Source: Microbacterium fluvii (GTDB lineage Bacteria > Actinomycetota > Actinomycetes > Actinomycetales > Microbacteriaceae). From it: DNA of 64,000 nucleotides. Position numbers and translations under genes: made by a program. The notes beneath the pieces are model-generated. The model did not search any database and was not told the DNA's origin. It saw only the letters and a program-made list of their open reading frames with translations. How positions within the stretch are numbered: the first letter of the stretch is position 1; the number at the start of each line of letters is the position of its first letter. Positions 30,171-38,340 of the stretch are shown here, in pieces. The stretch lies in NCBI RefSeq assembly GCF_025515205.1, contig NZ_JAOPFX010000002.1:310001-374000 (forward strand), read 5' to 3'.

Positions 30171-33100
30171 ATGGCGAGCGCAGAACGCACCCCCCACCCG
30201 AACGATCTCGCCGACAGCGCGGTCGCGCTCGCGCGGGTGTGGGTGGGCGAGAGCGCAGAGGTGGCCGCCGATGCGGCCGCGCAGCGCCTGGCCGGAGTGC
30301 TGAAAGACCCCAACGGGCTGCCCTTCACGATCGGGTTCGTCGACGGCGTCATGCGGCCGGAGAGCTTATCGGCGGCGGCCTCCCGGCTGCACCGGGTCGC
30401 CGACCTCGTGCCTGGGTTCCTTCCCTGGTACCTGCGAGGCGCCGTGCGTGCGGGCGGCGCGATCGCGCCGGTGCTGCCGACACCCACCGTGCCGATCGCG
30501 CGGCGCGTGCTGCGCGAGATGGTCGGGCACCTCGTGGTCGACGCCCGCCCCGACAGGCTCGGACCGGCCATCGCTGCACTGCGGGCAGACGGCGCCCAGC
30601 TGAACCTGAACCTGCTGGGCGAGGCCGTGCTCGGCGAGGGCGAGGCACGGCGCCGACTCGAGGGCATCCACGACCTCATCCGTCGCGACGACGTCGACTA
30701 CGTGTCGGTGAAGGTCTCGGCCATCGCCTCCCATATCTCGATGTGGGCGTTCGACGAGACCGTCGACACCGTCGTCGAGCGGCTGCTGCCGCTGTATCTG
30801 ACCGCGGCCGGGCAGCCTCTGCCGACCTTCATCAACCTCGACATGGAGGAGTACCGCGACCTCGACCTGACGATCGCCGTCTTCACTCGCCTCCTCGAAG
30901 ACCCCCGGCTGCAGCAGCTCGAGGCGGGCATCGTGCTGCAGGCCTATCTTCCCGACGCGCTGCCGGCGCTGCAGCAGCTCACCGCCTGGGCGCAGCAGCG
31001 CGTCGGCGCGGGGGGAGCGCGCATCAAGGTGCGCCTGGTCAAGGGTGCGAACCTCGCCATGGAGACGGTGGATGCGGTCATGCACGGGTGGCCGGCGGCG
31101 CCCTACGCGACCAAGCTCGACACCGACGCCAACTACCTGCGGTGCCTCGATTTCGCGCTGGATGCCGGGCGCACCGCGGCGGTGCGACTCGGGGTCGCAG
31201 GGCACAACCTCTTCGACGTCGCCTATGCGTGGCTGCTGGCGGGGCTGCGCGGCGTGCGCGACGACATCGAGTTCGAGATGCTGCTGGGCATGGCCCAGGG
31301 CCAGGTCGCGGCGGTGCGCCGGGAGGTGGGCTCGGTGCTGCTGTACGTGCCGGTGGTGCGCCCCGACGAGTTCGACGTCGCGATCAGCTACCTCGTGCGG
31401 CGGCTGGAGGAGAACGCGTCTGACGAGAACTTCCTCTCCGCCGCGTTCGACCTCGTCGACGAGCCCGCGCTGTTCGACCGCGAGCGCGATCGCTTTCTCG
31501 CGTCGGTCGGGCGCGCCGCCGACCCGGCGCTGGAGCTCGGTCCGAACCGCACGCAGGACCGCTCGTCCGATCAGGCGTCGGGCCCCGGTCGCGCCGAGAC
31601 GAGAGCACTGCGCGCTCCGGCAGCGGCCGATGCCGACCTCACGCAGGCGGTGCTCGAGATCGCGCGAGGGTCGACCGTCGATCCGTCCGAGACCGTGCCG
31701 ATCGCCCCCGTCTCCGACGCACAGCTGTTCGGCGGCGTCGCCTTCGTCGAGACGGCGGTGTTCGCCCCCCGTGAAGACGACCTGCAGGCGCAGGGCGCCC
31801 CCGGGTTCCGCAACGCCGCCGACACCGACCCGGCGCTGCCGGCCAACCGCGCGTGGGCCCGTCAGGTGCTCGAGCGCATCGACGACTCGCGACTCGGCGA
31901 GGCGACAATCGCCGCATCCGTCGTCGACGACAGGCGCACTCTCGAGGCGATCATCGCGCGTGTGCGGGATGCCGGGGCCGCCTGGGGCGCGAAGCCTGCG
32001 GCCGAGCGCTCGGCCGTGCTGGCCGCCGCCGCCCGCGTGTTGGAGGCGCACCGTGCCGACCTCATCGAGGTGGCCGCCGCCGAGACCGGCAAGGTGTTCG
32101 CCGAAGCCGACGTCGAAGTGAGCGAAGCGGTCGACTTCGCCGCCTATTACGCGGCGACCGCCAGGGAGCTCGACCGCGTCAGCGGCGCGGTGTTCGAGCC
32201 GGCGCGGCTGACGGTCGTGGCACCGCCGTGGAACTTCCCCGTGGCGATCCCGGCCGGCGGCGTGCTGGCGGCGCTCGCGGCCGGCTCCGGCGTCGTGTTC
32301 AAGCCGGCCCCTCAGGCCAGGCGCTGCGCCGCCGTGGTCGCCGAGGCGCTGTGGGAGGCGGGGGTGCCCCGAGACGTGCTGGCCCTCGTCGACCTCGACG
32401 AAGACGCCCTCGGCGCGGCGCTGCTCGCCCACCCCGGCGTCGACAGGGTGATTCTGACGGGCTCGTGGGAGACGGCGGCGCTCTTCCGCTCGTGGCGGCC
32501 CGAACTGCCCCTGCTGGCCGAGACCAGCGGCAAGAACGCCATCGTCATCACGCCCTCCGCCGACCTGGATCTTGCGGCATCCGACCTCGTCAAGAGCGCC
32601 TTCGGCCACGCCGGACAGAAGTGCTCGGCGGCGTCTCTGGCGATCCTGGTCGGGTCGGTCGGGCGCTCGAAGCGGTTCGCGCGGCAGTTGCAGGACGCCG
32701 TGCGATCGCTGCGCATCGGGCCGCCCTCTGCAGCGACGAGCGAGGTGGGGCCCGTGATCGAGCAGCCCACCGGCAAACTGGCGTGGGCGCTGACCACCCT
32801 CGACGACGGCGAGCAGTGGCTGGTCGAACCGGCCCTCCTCGACCGCGGGCGCGCAGGCGAGGGGCGGTACTGGTCGCCCGGCATCCGCGTCGGCGTGCAG
32901 CCGGGGTCGCGCTTCCACACCGAGGAGTTCTTCGGCCCCGTGCTCGGCATCATGCACGCGCACTCGCTGGCGGAGGCGATCGAGTTGCAGAACGCCGTCG
33001 CCTACGGCCTCACTGCCGGGCTGCACACGCAGAACCCCGACGAGCTGCGGCTGTGGCTCGAGCAGGTCGAGGCGGGCAACCTCTACGTCAACCGCGGCAT

Positions 33101-33884
33101 CACCGGCGCCATCGTGCAGCGCCAGCCCTTCGGCGGATGGAAGCGCTCGGCGGTCGGGCCCGGCGCCAAGGCGGGCGGACCCAACTACCTCATCGGGCTC
33201 GGCAGGTGGCGTCAGAGCGCGGGCGGTGCGCCATCGGCGACGCTCCACCTGCGCGGCCTCGACTCGCGCATCACCTCGATCATCGAATCGGCCCAGCCGA
33301 GCCTGGACTACGAGTCGTTCGAGTGGCTGCGCCGCGGTGCGCTGTCCGATGCCATCGCGTGGGACAGGGAGTTCGGCCGGGTCAAAGACGTGTCGCGGCT
33401 CGGCGTCGAGCGCAACCTCTTCCGCTATCGGCCGGTGCCGCTGGTCGAGGTGCGCGCGACCGGCGATGCACGGTGGCACGAGCTGCTGCGCGTCGTCGTG
33501 GCGGGGGTGCGCTCGGGTGCGCCCTTCGTGCTGAGCGTTCCCGTGGGGCTTCCGGCCGAAGTGCGCAGGGCCCTCGGTGAGCAGCAGATCCCGGTGTTCG
33601 TCGAGACCGACGCCGAGTTCGCCGAGCGCCTGGCTGCGCCGCACGACGAGACCGGTGCCCCCGAGGCCGCGCGCGTGCGTCTCGTCGGGGCCTCCGCATC
33701 CGTCGCCGCGGCCCATCGCGCGCTCGCCGAGGCGGTCGCCGGCAACCCCGACATCGCCGTGTACGACAACGAGGTGACCACGGCGGGGCGACTGGAGCTG
33801 CTGCCGTTCCTGCGCGAGCAGGCGATCGCGATCACGGCCCACCGGTTCGGCAACCCCGACCCCTGGTCGCAGGCCGTCATCTGA
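30171..33884 (+). CDS. putA: Bifunctional proline dehydrogenase / glutamate-semialdehyde dehydrogenase
   Basis: 1237 residues. The FAD-dependent proline dehydrogenase barrel occupies about 60-440, with the signature YLVRRLEENASDENFL. The P5C dehydrogenase of the ALDH superfamily is at about 530-1020, with Glu in LLAETSGKNAIV and Cys818 in FGHAGQKCSAASL. A C-terminal extension of about 200 residues follows. No ribbon-helix-helix DNA-binding domain is present, so this is a purely catalytic PutA. It converts proline, or P5C made by RocD from ornithine, to glutamate. The ATG lies 6 bases after TACTCT (30159-30164), so a leaderless mRNA is likely. Confidence 0.95.
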   Translation: MASAERTPHPNDLADSAVALARVWVGESAEVAADAAAQRLAGVLKDPNGLPFTIGFVDGVMRPESLSAAASRLHRVADLVPGFLPWYLRGAVRAGGAIAPVLPTPTVPIARRVLREMVGHLVVDARPDRLGPAIAALRADGAQLNLNLLGEAVLGEGEARRRLEGIHDLIRRDDVDYVSVKVSAIASHISMWAFDETVDTVVERLLPLYLTAAGQPLPTFINLDMEEYRDLDLTIAVFTRLLEDPRLQQLEAGIVLQAYLPDALPALQQLTAWAQQRVGAGGARIKVRLVKGANLAMETVDAVMHGWPAAPYATKLDTDANYLRCLDFALDAGRTAAVRLGVAGHNLFDVAYAWLLAGLRGVRDDIEFEMLLGMAQGQVAAVRREVGSVLLYVPVVRPDEFDVAISYLVRRLEENASDENFLSAAFDLVDEPALFDRERDRFLASVGRAADPALELGPNRTQDRSSDQASGPGRAETRALRAPAAADADLTQAVLEIARGSTVDPSETVPIAPVSDAQLFGGVAFVETAVFAPREDDLQAQGAPGFRNAADTDPALPANRAWARQVLERIDDSRLGEATIAASVVDDRRTLEAIIARVRDAGAAWGAKPAAERSAVLAAAARVLEAHRADLIEVAAAETGKVFAEADVEVSEAVDFAAYYAATARELDRVSGAVFEPARLTVVAPPWNFPVAIPAGGVLAALAAGSGVVFKPAPQARRCAAVVAEALWEAGVPRDVLALVDLDEDALGAALLAHPGVDRVILTGSWETAALFRSWRPELPLLAETSGKNAIVITPSADLDLAASDLVKSAFGHAGQKCSAASLAILVGSVGRSKRFARQLQDAVRSLRIGPPSAATSEVGPVIEQPTGKLAWALTTLDDGEQWLVEPALLDRGRAGEGRYWSPGIRVGVQPGSRFHTEEFFGPVLGIMHAHSLAEAIELQNAVAYGLTAGLHTQNPDELRLWLEQVEAGNLYVNRGITGAIVQRQPFGGWKRSAVGPGAKAGGPNYLIGLGRWRQSAGGAPSATLHLRGLDSRITSIIESAQPSLDYESFEWLRRGALSDAIAWDREFGRVKDVSRLGVERNLFRYRPVPLVEVRATGDARWHELLRVVVAGVRSGAPFVLSVPVGLPAEVRRALGEQQIPVFVETDAEFAERLAAPHDETGAPEAARVRLVGASASVAAAHRALAEAVAGNPDIAVYDNEVTTAGRLELLPFLREQAIAITAHRFGNPDPWSQAVI

Positions 33885-33942
33885 GACGGCCCTCGCCCTG
33901 GCATGACGCAGAGCCCGGCCGAGGGGTGGCAGGATCGCTCTC

Positions 33943-35181
33943 GTGCGTGAGACGAACTGGGCGGGGAACGTCGCGTACCGCGCACGCGTCGTCGCCCCCC
34001 GCACGATCGACGAGCTCGCCGAGACGATCGCCGGAGCAGACCGGGTAAGGATGCTGGGCAGCCGGCACTCGTTCAACCGGCTCGCCGACAGCGATGGGCT
34101 GCTCATCTCGCTCGCCGCGCTCGCCGACGAGCCCGTCGTGTCGCACGACCGCACGAGCGTGCGGGTGCCGGCCGGACTGAGGTACGGCGACCTGGTGCCC
34201 ACGCTCGAGGCGGAGGGCCTCGCCCTGGCGAACCTCGCCTCGCTGCCGCACATCAGCGTCGGCGGAGCTGTGCAGACGGGCACCCACGGCTCGGGCGACG
34301 CCATCGGCACCCTCGCGACGCAGGTGCGCGCGCTCGAGCTGATCGCCGGCTCAGGGGAGCGGATGCGATTCTCCCGCGGCGAGGAGGGGTTCGCCGGCGC
34401 CGTGGTGGCGCTGGGCGCACTCGGCGCCGTGACCCATCTCGAGATCGACGTCGAGCCCGCTTACGAGGTCGCGCAGACGGTCTACGAGGATGCGGCGTGG
34501 GATGCGATCCTCTCCGACCTCGACGGCGTCACCTCGGCGGGTGACAGCGTGAGCCTGTTCACGACGTGGCGCAGCGCGCAGCGCGTCGACCAGATCTGGG
34601 TCAAGCGGCGCGCCGACCGAGGGCGACCGGCGCCCGCCGTCGCCGGTGCGTCGCGCGCCGCGGGGAAGCGGCATCCGATCCCCGGCATATCGCCGGATCC
34701 GTGCACGTCGCAGGGTGGGGTGCCGGGGCCGTGGTTCGACCGGCTGCCGCACTTCCGCCTCGCCTTCACCCCGTCAGTGGGTGCCGAGCTGCAGAGCGAA
34801 TATCTCATGCCGCGCGACGACGCGCCCGCGGCGATCGAGGCGCTGCGCGGCCTCGCCGATCGGATCTCGCCGCTGCTGTTCGTCTGCGAGGTGCGCACGA
34901 TGGCCGCCGACGACCTGTGGCTGTCGGGGGCATACGGCAGCGCGACGGTCGGCCTGCACTTCACCTGGCACCCCGACGAGCCGGCGGTCGCTCGCCTGCT
35001 GCCGGAGATCGAGGCGGCACTGCCGTCGACGGCCCGCCCGCACTGGGGCAAGATCTCCTGGGTCGAGCCGAGGGAGATCACCCGGAGGTACCCCCGATGG
35101 CGCGATTTCACGGATCTTCGGGCTCGCTTCGACCCGGATCGCCGGTTCGTCAACGACCACCTGACGCGATTCGGACTGTGA
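33943..35181 (+). CDS. FAD-binding oxidoreductase of the alditol / aldonolactone oxidase type
   Basis: 412 residues, VAO-family flavoprotein. The FAD-binding N-terminal half has GSRHSFNRLAD (about 39-49), SLPHISVGGAVQTGTHGSG (about 101-119), and a C-terminal HWGKISWVEPREI that matches the alditol (xylitol) oxidase / D-arabinono-lactone oxidase group. The His of GSRHSF is where this group often attaches FAD covalently. It would oxidise a sugar alcohol with oxygen. GTG start, 6-7 bases after an AGGAT-containing -10-like element. The TetR gene downstream is convergent. Confidence 0.87.
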   Translation: MRETNWAGNVAYRARVVAPRTIDELAETIAGADRVRMLGSRHSFNRLADSDGLLISLAALADEPVVSHDRTSVRVPAGLRYGDLVPTLEAEGLALANLASLPHISVGGAVQTGTHGSGDAIGTLATQVRALELIAGSGERMRFSRGEEGFAGAVVALGALGAVTHLEIDVEPAYEVAQTVYEDAAWDAILSDLDGVTSAGDSVSLFTTWRSAQRVDQIWVKRRADRGRPAPAVAGASRAAGKRHPIPGISPDPCTSQGGVPGPWFDRLPHFRLAFTPSVGAELQSEYLMPRDDAPAAIEALRGLADRISPLLFVCEVRTMAADDLWLSGAYGSATVGLHFTWHPDEPAVARLLPEIEAALPSTARPHWGKISWVEPREITRRYPRWRDFTDLRARFDPDRRFVNDHLTRFGL

Positions 35182-35305
35182 GCGGAATGTACCGCGCGGT
35201 TCGGTAACAGTTTTCTCTGGATTTACCTGCGCGTCGCGAGGATCATCTCTGGCACGGACGTGTCGAGCGGGTTGGGGGCAGCGCGACGACCGTCTGTGTG
35301 GAGGG

Positions 35306-35335
35306 AAAACCGCTGGGGAGCTGCGGCCCCGGTTT
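35306..35335. terminator. Bidirectional hairpin between convergent genes
   Basis: AAACCG with GGGG on the left pairs with CCCC and CGGTTT on the right around an 8-base loop, with a 2-base CT bulge. It lies at the end of the TetR gene, between it and the oxidase. The flanking A and T runs make it the most terminator-like hairpin in the window. The rest of the 153-base gap (35182-35334) shows nothing else. Confidence 0.45.
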
Positions 35336-36072
35336 CAGGACGGCTCTTGTCCTGAGCCGGTGGCCGCTTCCGCAGCTGAGGGGTCCTTCGGCACGAAGAA
35401 GCTGTCGGCCAGCGCCCGCACCGCCAGGCCGAACAGGCTCCACTGGCCGGGGGCGAGCTCGTCGCCCTCGGCGATCTCGTAGGTGGGATGGATGAGTCCC
35501 TCGGCGGCGCGCACCGCAAACCCTTCACCGAGTGCGGCGAGCACCTCGGCGAAGTCGTCGACGGTCAGCGGCGTGCGCATGCGATAGCCGAATCCCTCCA
35601 TCAGCTCGGCGTACATCGCGGCATAGGCGGCGACCGACTCGGCGTGGCGCTGGGCGCTGGCTTCGCGCAGCTCGGGCCAGGCGCCGGCCGCGGTGCGCAG
35701 CGCGAGCGCCGTCGTGAACGCGTGCGAAGCTCGCGACTCGGGCTCGAGGTGGAAGAGCTCGGCGTTCGAGACGTGCTCGCGGGTCGCCGCGCGGATGACG
35801 TCGTCCATCGATGCGGCGTCGGCGATCGCGGCCGCCACGTTCGCCGTCGGCGAGGCGAAGCGCAGCCGCACCATCGCGATCGCGAGGTCGCGGTGGTACT
35901 CGGTCTGGTCGGCCCAGATGCGATACGCGGCGCCCGTGGTCAGTCCCACGTTGCGCAGCACCTCCTGCAGCCGGATGTGCTGCACCCCCGCCGACGCGCC
36001 GCGTTCGAGCAGCAGCTGGAGGCCCGCGTCGAGGAGGAGCCTGCGGGTGTCGTCTGCGGTGCGGCGCGCCAT
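35335..36072 (-). CDS. TetR/AcrR family regulator of the ddaH-rocD genes
   Basis: 245 residues, somewhat long for TetR. The HTH is at about 7-55 (RRLLLDAGLQLLLERGASAG, then RLQEVLRNVGLTTGAAYRIW). The ATG is 6 bases after a -10-like CAATCT (36079-36084, minus strand), suggesting a leaderless mRNA. It diverges from ddaH-rocD, and a near-perfect palindrome lies in the intergenic region, so it is the probable regulator of arginine/ornithine breakdown. The effector is unknown. Confidence 0.88.
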   Translation of the reverse strand: MARRTADDTRRLLLDAGLQLLLERGASAGVQHIRLQEVLRNVGLTTGAAYRIWADQTEYHRDLAIAMVRLRFASPTANVAAAIADAASMDDVIRAATREHVSNAELFHLEPESRASHAFTTALALRTAAGAWPELREASAQRHAESVAAYAAMYAELMEGFGYRMRTPLTVDDFAEVLAALGEGFAVRAAEGLIHPTYEIAEGDELAPGQWSLFGLAVRALADSFFVPKDPSAAEAATGSGQEPS

Positions 36073-36078
36073 GGGTCC

Positions 36079-36161
36079 AGATTGGCAAAGGTTCGGCCCG
36101 TGCGACAATGGACGCGGCGTGCCCGGGTCGTCCCCTGAGATCACTGTTCCCGAGGGAACAG
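36079..36161. promoter_or_regulatory. Overlapping divergent promoters and palindromic operator of tetR / ddaH
   Basis: For ddaH (plus strand) there is TTGGCA (36082-36087) with GACAAT (36104-36109), spacer 16. For tetR (minus strand) there is TTGTCG overlapping that -10, with CAATCT (36079-36084), spacer 18. The two promoters face each other and share bases, so only one polymerase can bind at a time. Downstream of the ddaH start is CTGTTCCCGAGGGAACAG (36144-36161), perfect 8-base arms around GA, the likely TetR operator. Confidence 0.6.
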
Positions 36162-36223
36162 CCTGAGTCGAAGGTCCGCCGGGCCACAGGACAGCGTCCG
36201 CCATCCCCTCCTACAGGAGCGAA

Positions 36224-37099
36224 ATGACGCACAACATCGCGCCGGCGGCTGAGTCCGCCACCACCCGCACCGCCCACCGCCGCCGTTACCTGATGTGCCG
36301 CCCCGAGCACTTCACGGTGAGCTACACGATCAATCCGTGGATGGAGCCGGCCAACCCGACCGACACCGCCAAGGCCGTGCGGCAGTGGGAGGCGCTGTAC
36401 GACGCCTACCTCGGCTTCGGCCACGAGGTGCACCTGATCGACCCCATCGAGGGCCTGCCCGACATGGTCTACACCGCCAACGGCGGCTTCGTCATCGACG
36501 GCACCGCGTACGGCGCGAAGTTCCGCTTCGCCGAGCGAGGCCCCGAGGGCCCGGCGTTCATGGACTGGTTCCGCGACAACGGCTTCACGGTCGCCGATCC
36601 CGTCGAGGTGAACGAGGGCGAGGGCGACTTCCTGCTCGTGGGCGACGTGATCCTGGCCGGCACCGGCTTCCGCTCCACCGGCGACAGCCACCGCGAGGTC
36701 GGCGAGGTGTTCGGCAAGGAGGTCGTCTCGCTCACGCTGGTCGACCCGCGCTTCTACCACCTCGACACGGCCATCGCGGTGCTCGACCCCGTTCAGGGCG
36801 TCGAGAACGGCGGGCCCGAGAAGGCCAACATCGCCTATCTGCCGCACGCGTTCGACGAGCGCAGCCGCAGCATCCTGGCCGAGCGCTTCCCCGATGCGAT
36901 CCTGGTCTCCGACGACGACGGCGCCGTGTTCGGGCTGAACTCGTCGAGCGACGGATACAACGTGATCATCTCTCCCCGCGCCGTCGGCTTCGAGGCGCAG
37001 CTGCGCGAGCGCGGCTACAACCCCGTCATGATCGACCTGTCCGAACTGCTGCTGGGCGGCGGCGGCATCAAGTGCTGCACGCTCGAGCTGCGTCGCTGA
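36224..37099 (+). CDS. ddaH: Dimethylargininase / guanidine-modifying enzyme
   Basis: 291 residues, amidinotransferase superfamily (beta/alpha propeller). The catalytic residues are visible: His179 in FYHLDTAI and the nucleophile Cys284 in GGGGIKCCTLEL, with a second Cys beside it. DDAH hydrolyses methylated arginines to citrulline; relatives with the same fold are arginine deiminases and arginine dihydrolase. The next gene, rocD, uses ornithine, so an enzyme that yields ornithine from arginine would fit better than classical DDAH (inference). An AGGAG ribosome site precedes the ATG, and rocD starts 11 bases after the stop. Confidence 0.88.
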   Translation: MTHNIAPAAESATTRTAHRRRYLMCRPEHFTVSYTINPWMEPANPTDTAKAVRQWEALYDAYLGFGHEVHLIDPIEGLPDMVYTANGGFVIDGTAYGAKFRFAERGPEGPAFMDWFRDNGFTVADPVEVNEGEGDFLLVGDVILAGTGFRSTGDSHREVGEVFGKEVVSLTLVDPRFYHLDTAIAVLDPVQGVENGGPEKANIAYLPHAFDERSRSILAERFPDAILVSDDDGAVFGLNSSSDGYNVIISPRAVGFEAQLRERGYNPVMIDLSELLLGGGGIKCCTLELRR

Positions 37100-37110
37100 G
37101 AGGAACCACG

Positions 37111-38334
37111 ATGACTCCGGCACCCGCCCTCGACACGACGACGCTGAAGATCATCGACGTCGAAGACACCCACCTCGCCCACAACTACCACCCGCTGCCG
37201 GTCGTGATCGCCCGCGGCGAGGGCTCGTGGGTCACCGACGTGGAGGGCAGGCGCTACCTCGACCTGCTCTCGGCGTATTCCGCGCTCAACTTCGGGCACC
37301 GGCATCCTGCCCTCCTCGACGCCGTCACCGAGCAGCTCGGCCGCGTCACGCTCACGAGCCGCGCCTTCCACAACGACCGCCTCGGGGCGTTCGCGGCGGC
37401 GCTGGCGCAGTTGTGCGGCAAAGAGCTCGTGCTGCCGATGAACACCGGCGCCGAGGCCGTCGAGACCGGCATCAAGGTCGCGCGCGCGTGGGGCTACCGG
37501 GTCAAGGGCATCGCGGCGGATGCGGCGACCATCGTCGTGGCGGACGGCAACTTCCACGGCCGCACGACCACGATCGTCGGCTTCAGCGACGACCCCTCGG
37601 CCCGAGAGGGCTTCGGACCGTTCACCCCCGGGTTCGTCTCGGTGCCCTTCGGCGACGCGGCCGCGATCGAGGCGGCCATCACGCCGTCGACGGCGGCCGT
37701 GCTCGTCGAGCCCATCCAGGGCGAGGCGGGCGTCATCATCCCTCCGGCGGGCTACCTCCAGGCGGTGCGCGAGATCTGCTCGCGGCACAACGTGCTCATG
37801 ATCGCCGACGAGATCCAGGCGGGCCTCGCCCGCGTCGGCACGACCTTCGCATGCGAACGCGAACAGGTCGTTCCCGACGTGTATCTGCTGGGCAAGGCCC
37901 TGGGCGGCGGCATCCTGCCGGTGTCGGCGGTCGTCGCGAACGCCGACGTGCTCGGCGTGATCGCCCCCGGGGAGCACGGCTCGACCTTCGGCGGCAACCC
38001 GCTGGCGGCGGCCGTCGGCCTGCGGGTGGTCGAGATGCTCGCCTCGGGCGAGTTCCAGGCGCGTGCCGCAGCCCTCGGCGAGCACCTCGAGACGCGCCTG
38101 GCGGCGCTCGTCGGCCACGGCGTCACCGCCGTGCGCGTGGCCGGGCTGTGGGCCGGCGTCGACATCGACCCCGCCGTGGGCACCGGGCGCGAGGTCGCGG
38201 AGCGGATGCTGGCGCGCGGCGTGCTCGTGAAAGACACCCACGGACAGACCATCCGCATCGCCCCGCCGCTGGTCGTGCGTGCGACCGAGCTCGACTGGGC
38301 CGTGGAGCAGCTGAAGCACGTACTGGCCGGCTGA
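37111..38334 (+). CDS. rocD: Ornithine--oxo-acid aminotransferase
   Basis: 407 residues, class III aminotransferase of the ornithine delta-transaminase group. PLP is held by Lys262 in LLGKALGGGILP. Other hallmarks are NTGAEAVETGIKVAR and EPIQGEAGVIIPP. It converts ornithine and 2-oxoglutarate to glutamate semialdehyde/P5C, the substrate of PutA encoded 3 kb upstream. Co-transcribed with ddaH. The stop is 6 bases from the stop of the convergent molybdopterin oxidoreductase gene. Confidence 0.94.
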   Translation: MTPAPALDTTTLKIIDVEDTHLAHNYHPLPVVIARGEGSWVTDVEGRRYLDLLSAYSALNFGHRHPALLDAVTEQLGRVTLTSRAFHNDRLGAFAAALAQLCGKELVLPMNTGAEAVETGIKVARAWGYRVKGIAADAATIVVADGNFHGRTTTIVGFSDDPSAREGFGPFTPGFVSVPFGDAAAIEAAITPSTAAVLVEPIQGEAGVIIPPAGYLQAVREICSRHNVLMIADEIQAGLARVGTTFACEREQVVPDVYLLGKALGGGILPVSAVVANADVLGVIAPGEHGSTFGGNPLAAAVGLRVVEMLASGEFQARAAALGEHLETRLAALVGHGVTAVRVAGLWAGVDIDPAVGTGREVAERMLARGVLVKDTHGQTIRIAPPLVVRATELDWAVEQLKHVLAG

Positions 38335-38340
38335 CCCCGG

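Noticed and set aside
30366-34310. 1314-residue open frame antisense to putA and the oxidase gene
   Set aside because: No start signal, and protein composition (Arg/Gly/His rich) typical of antisense frames in GC-rich DNA; the sense strand encodes well-recognised enzymes.
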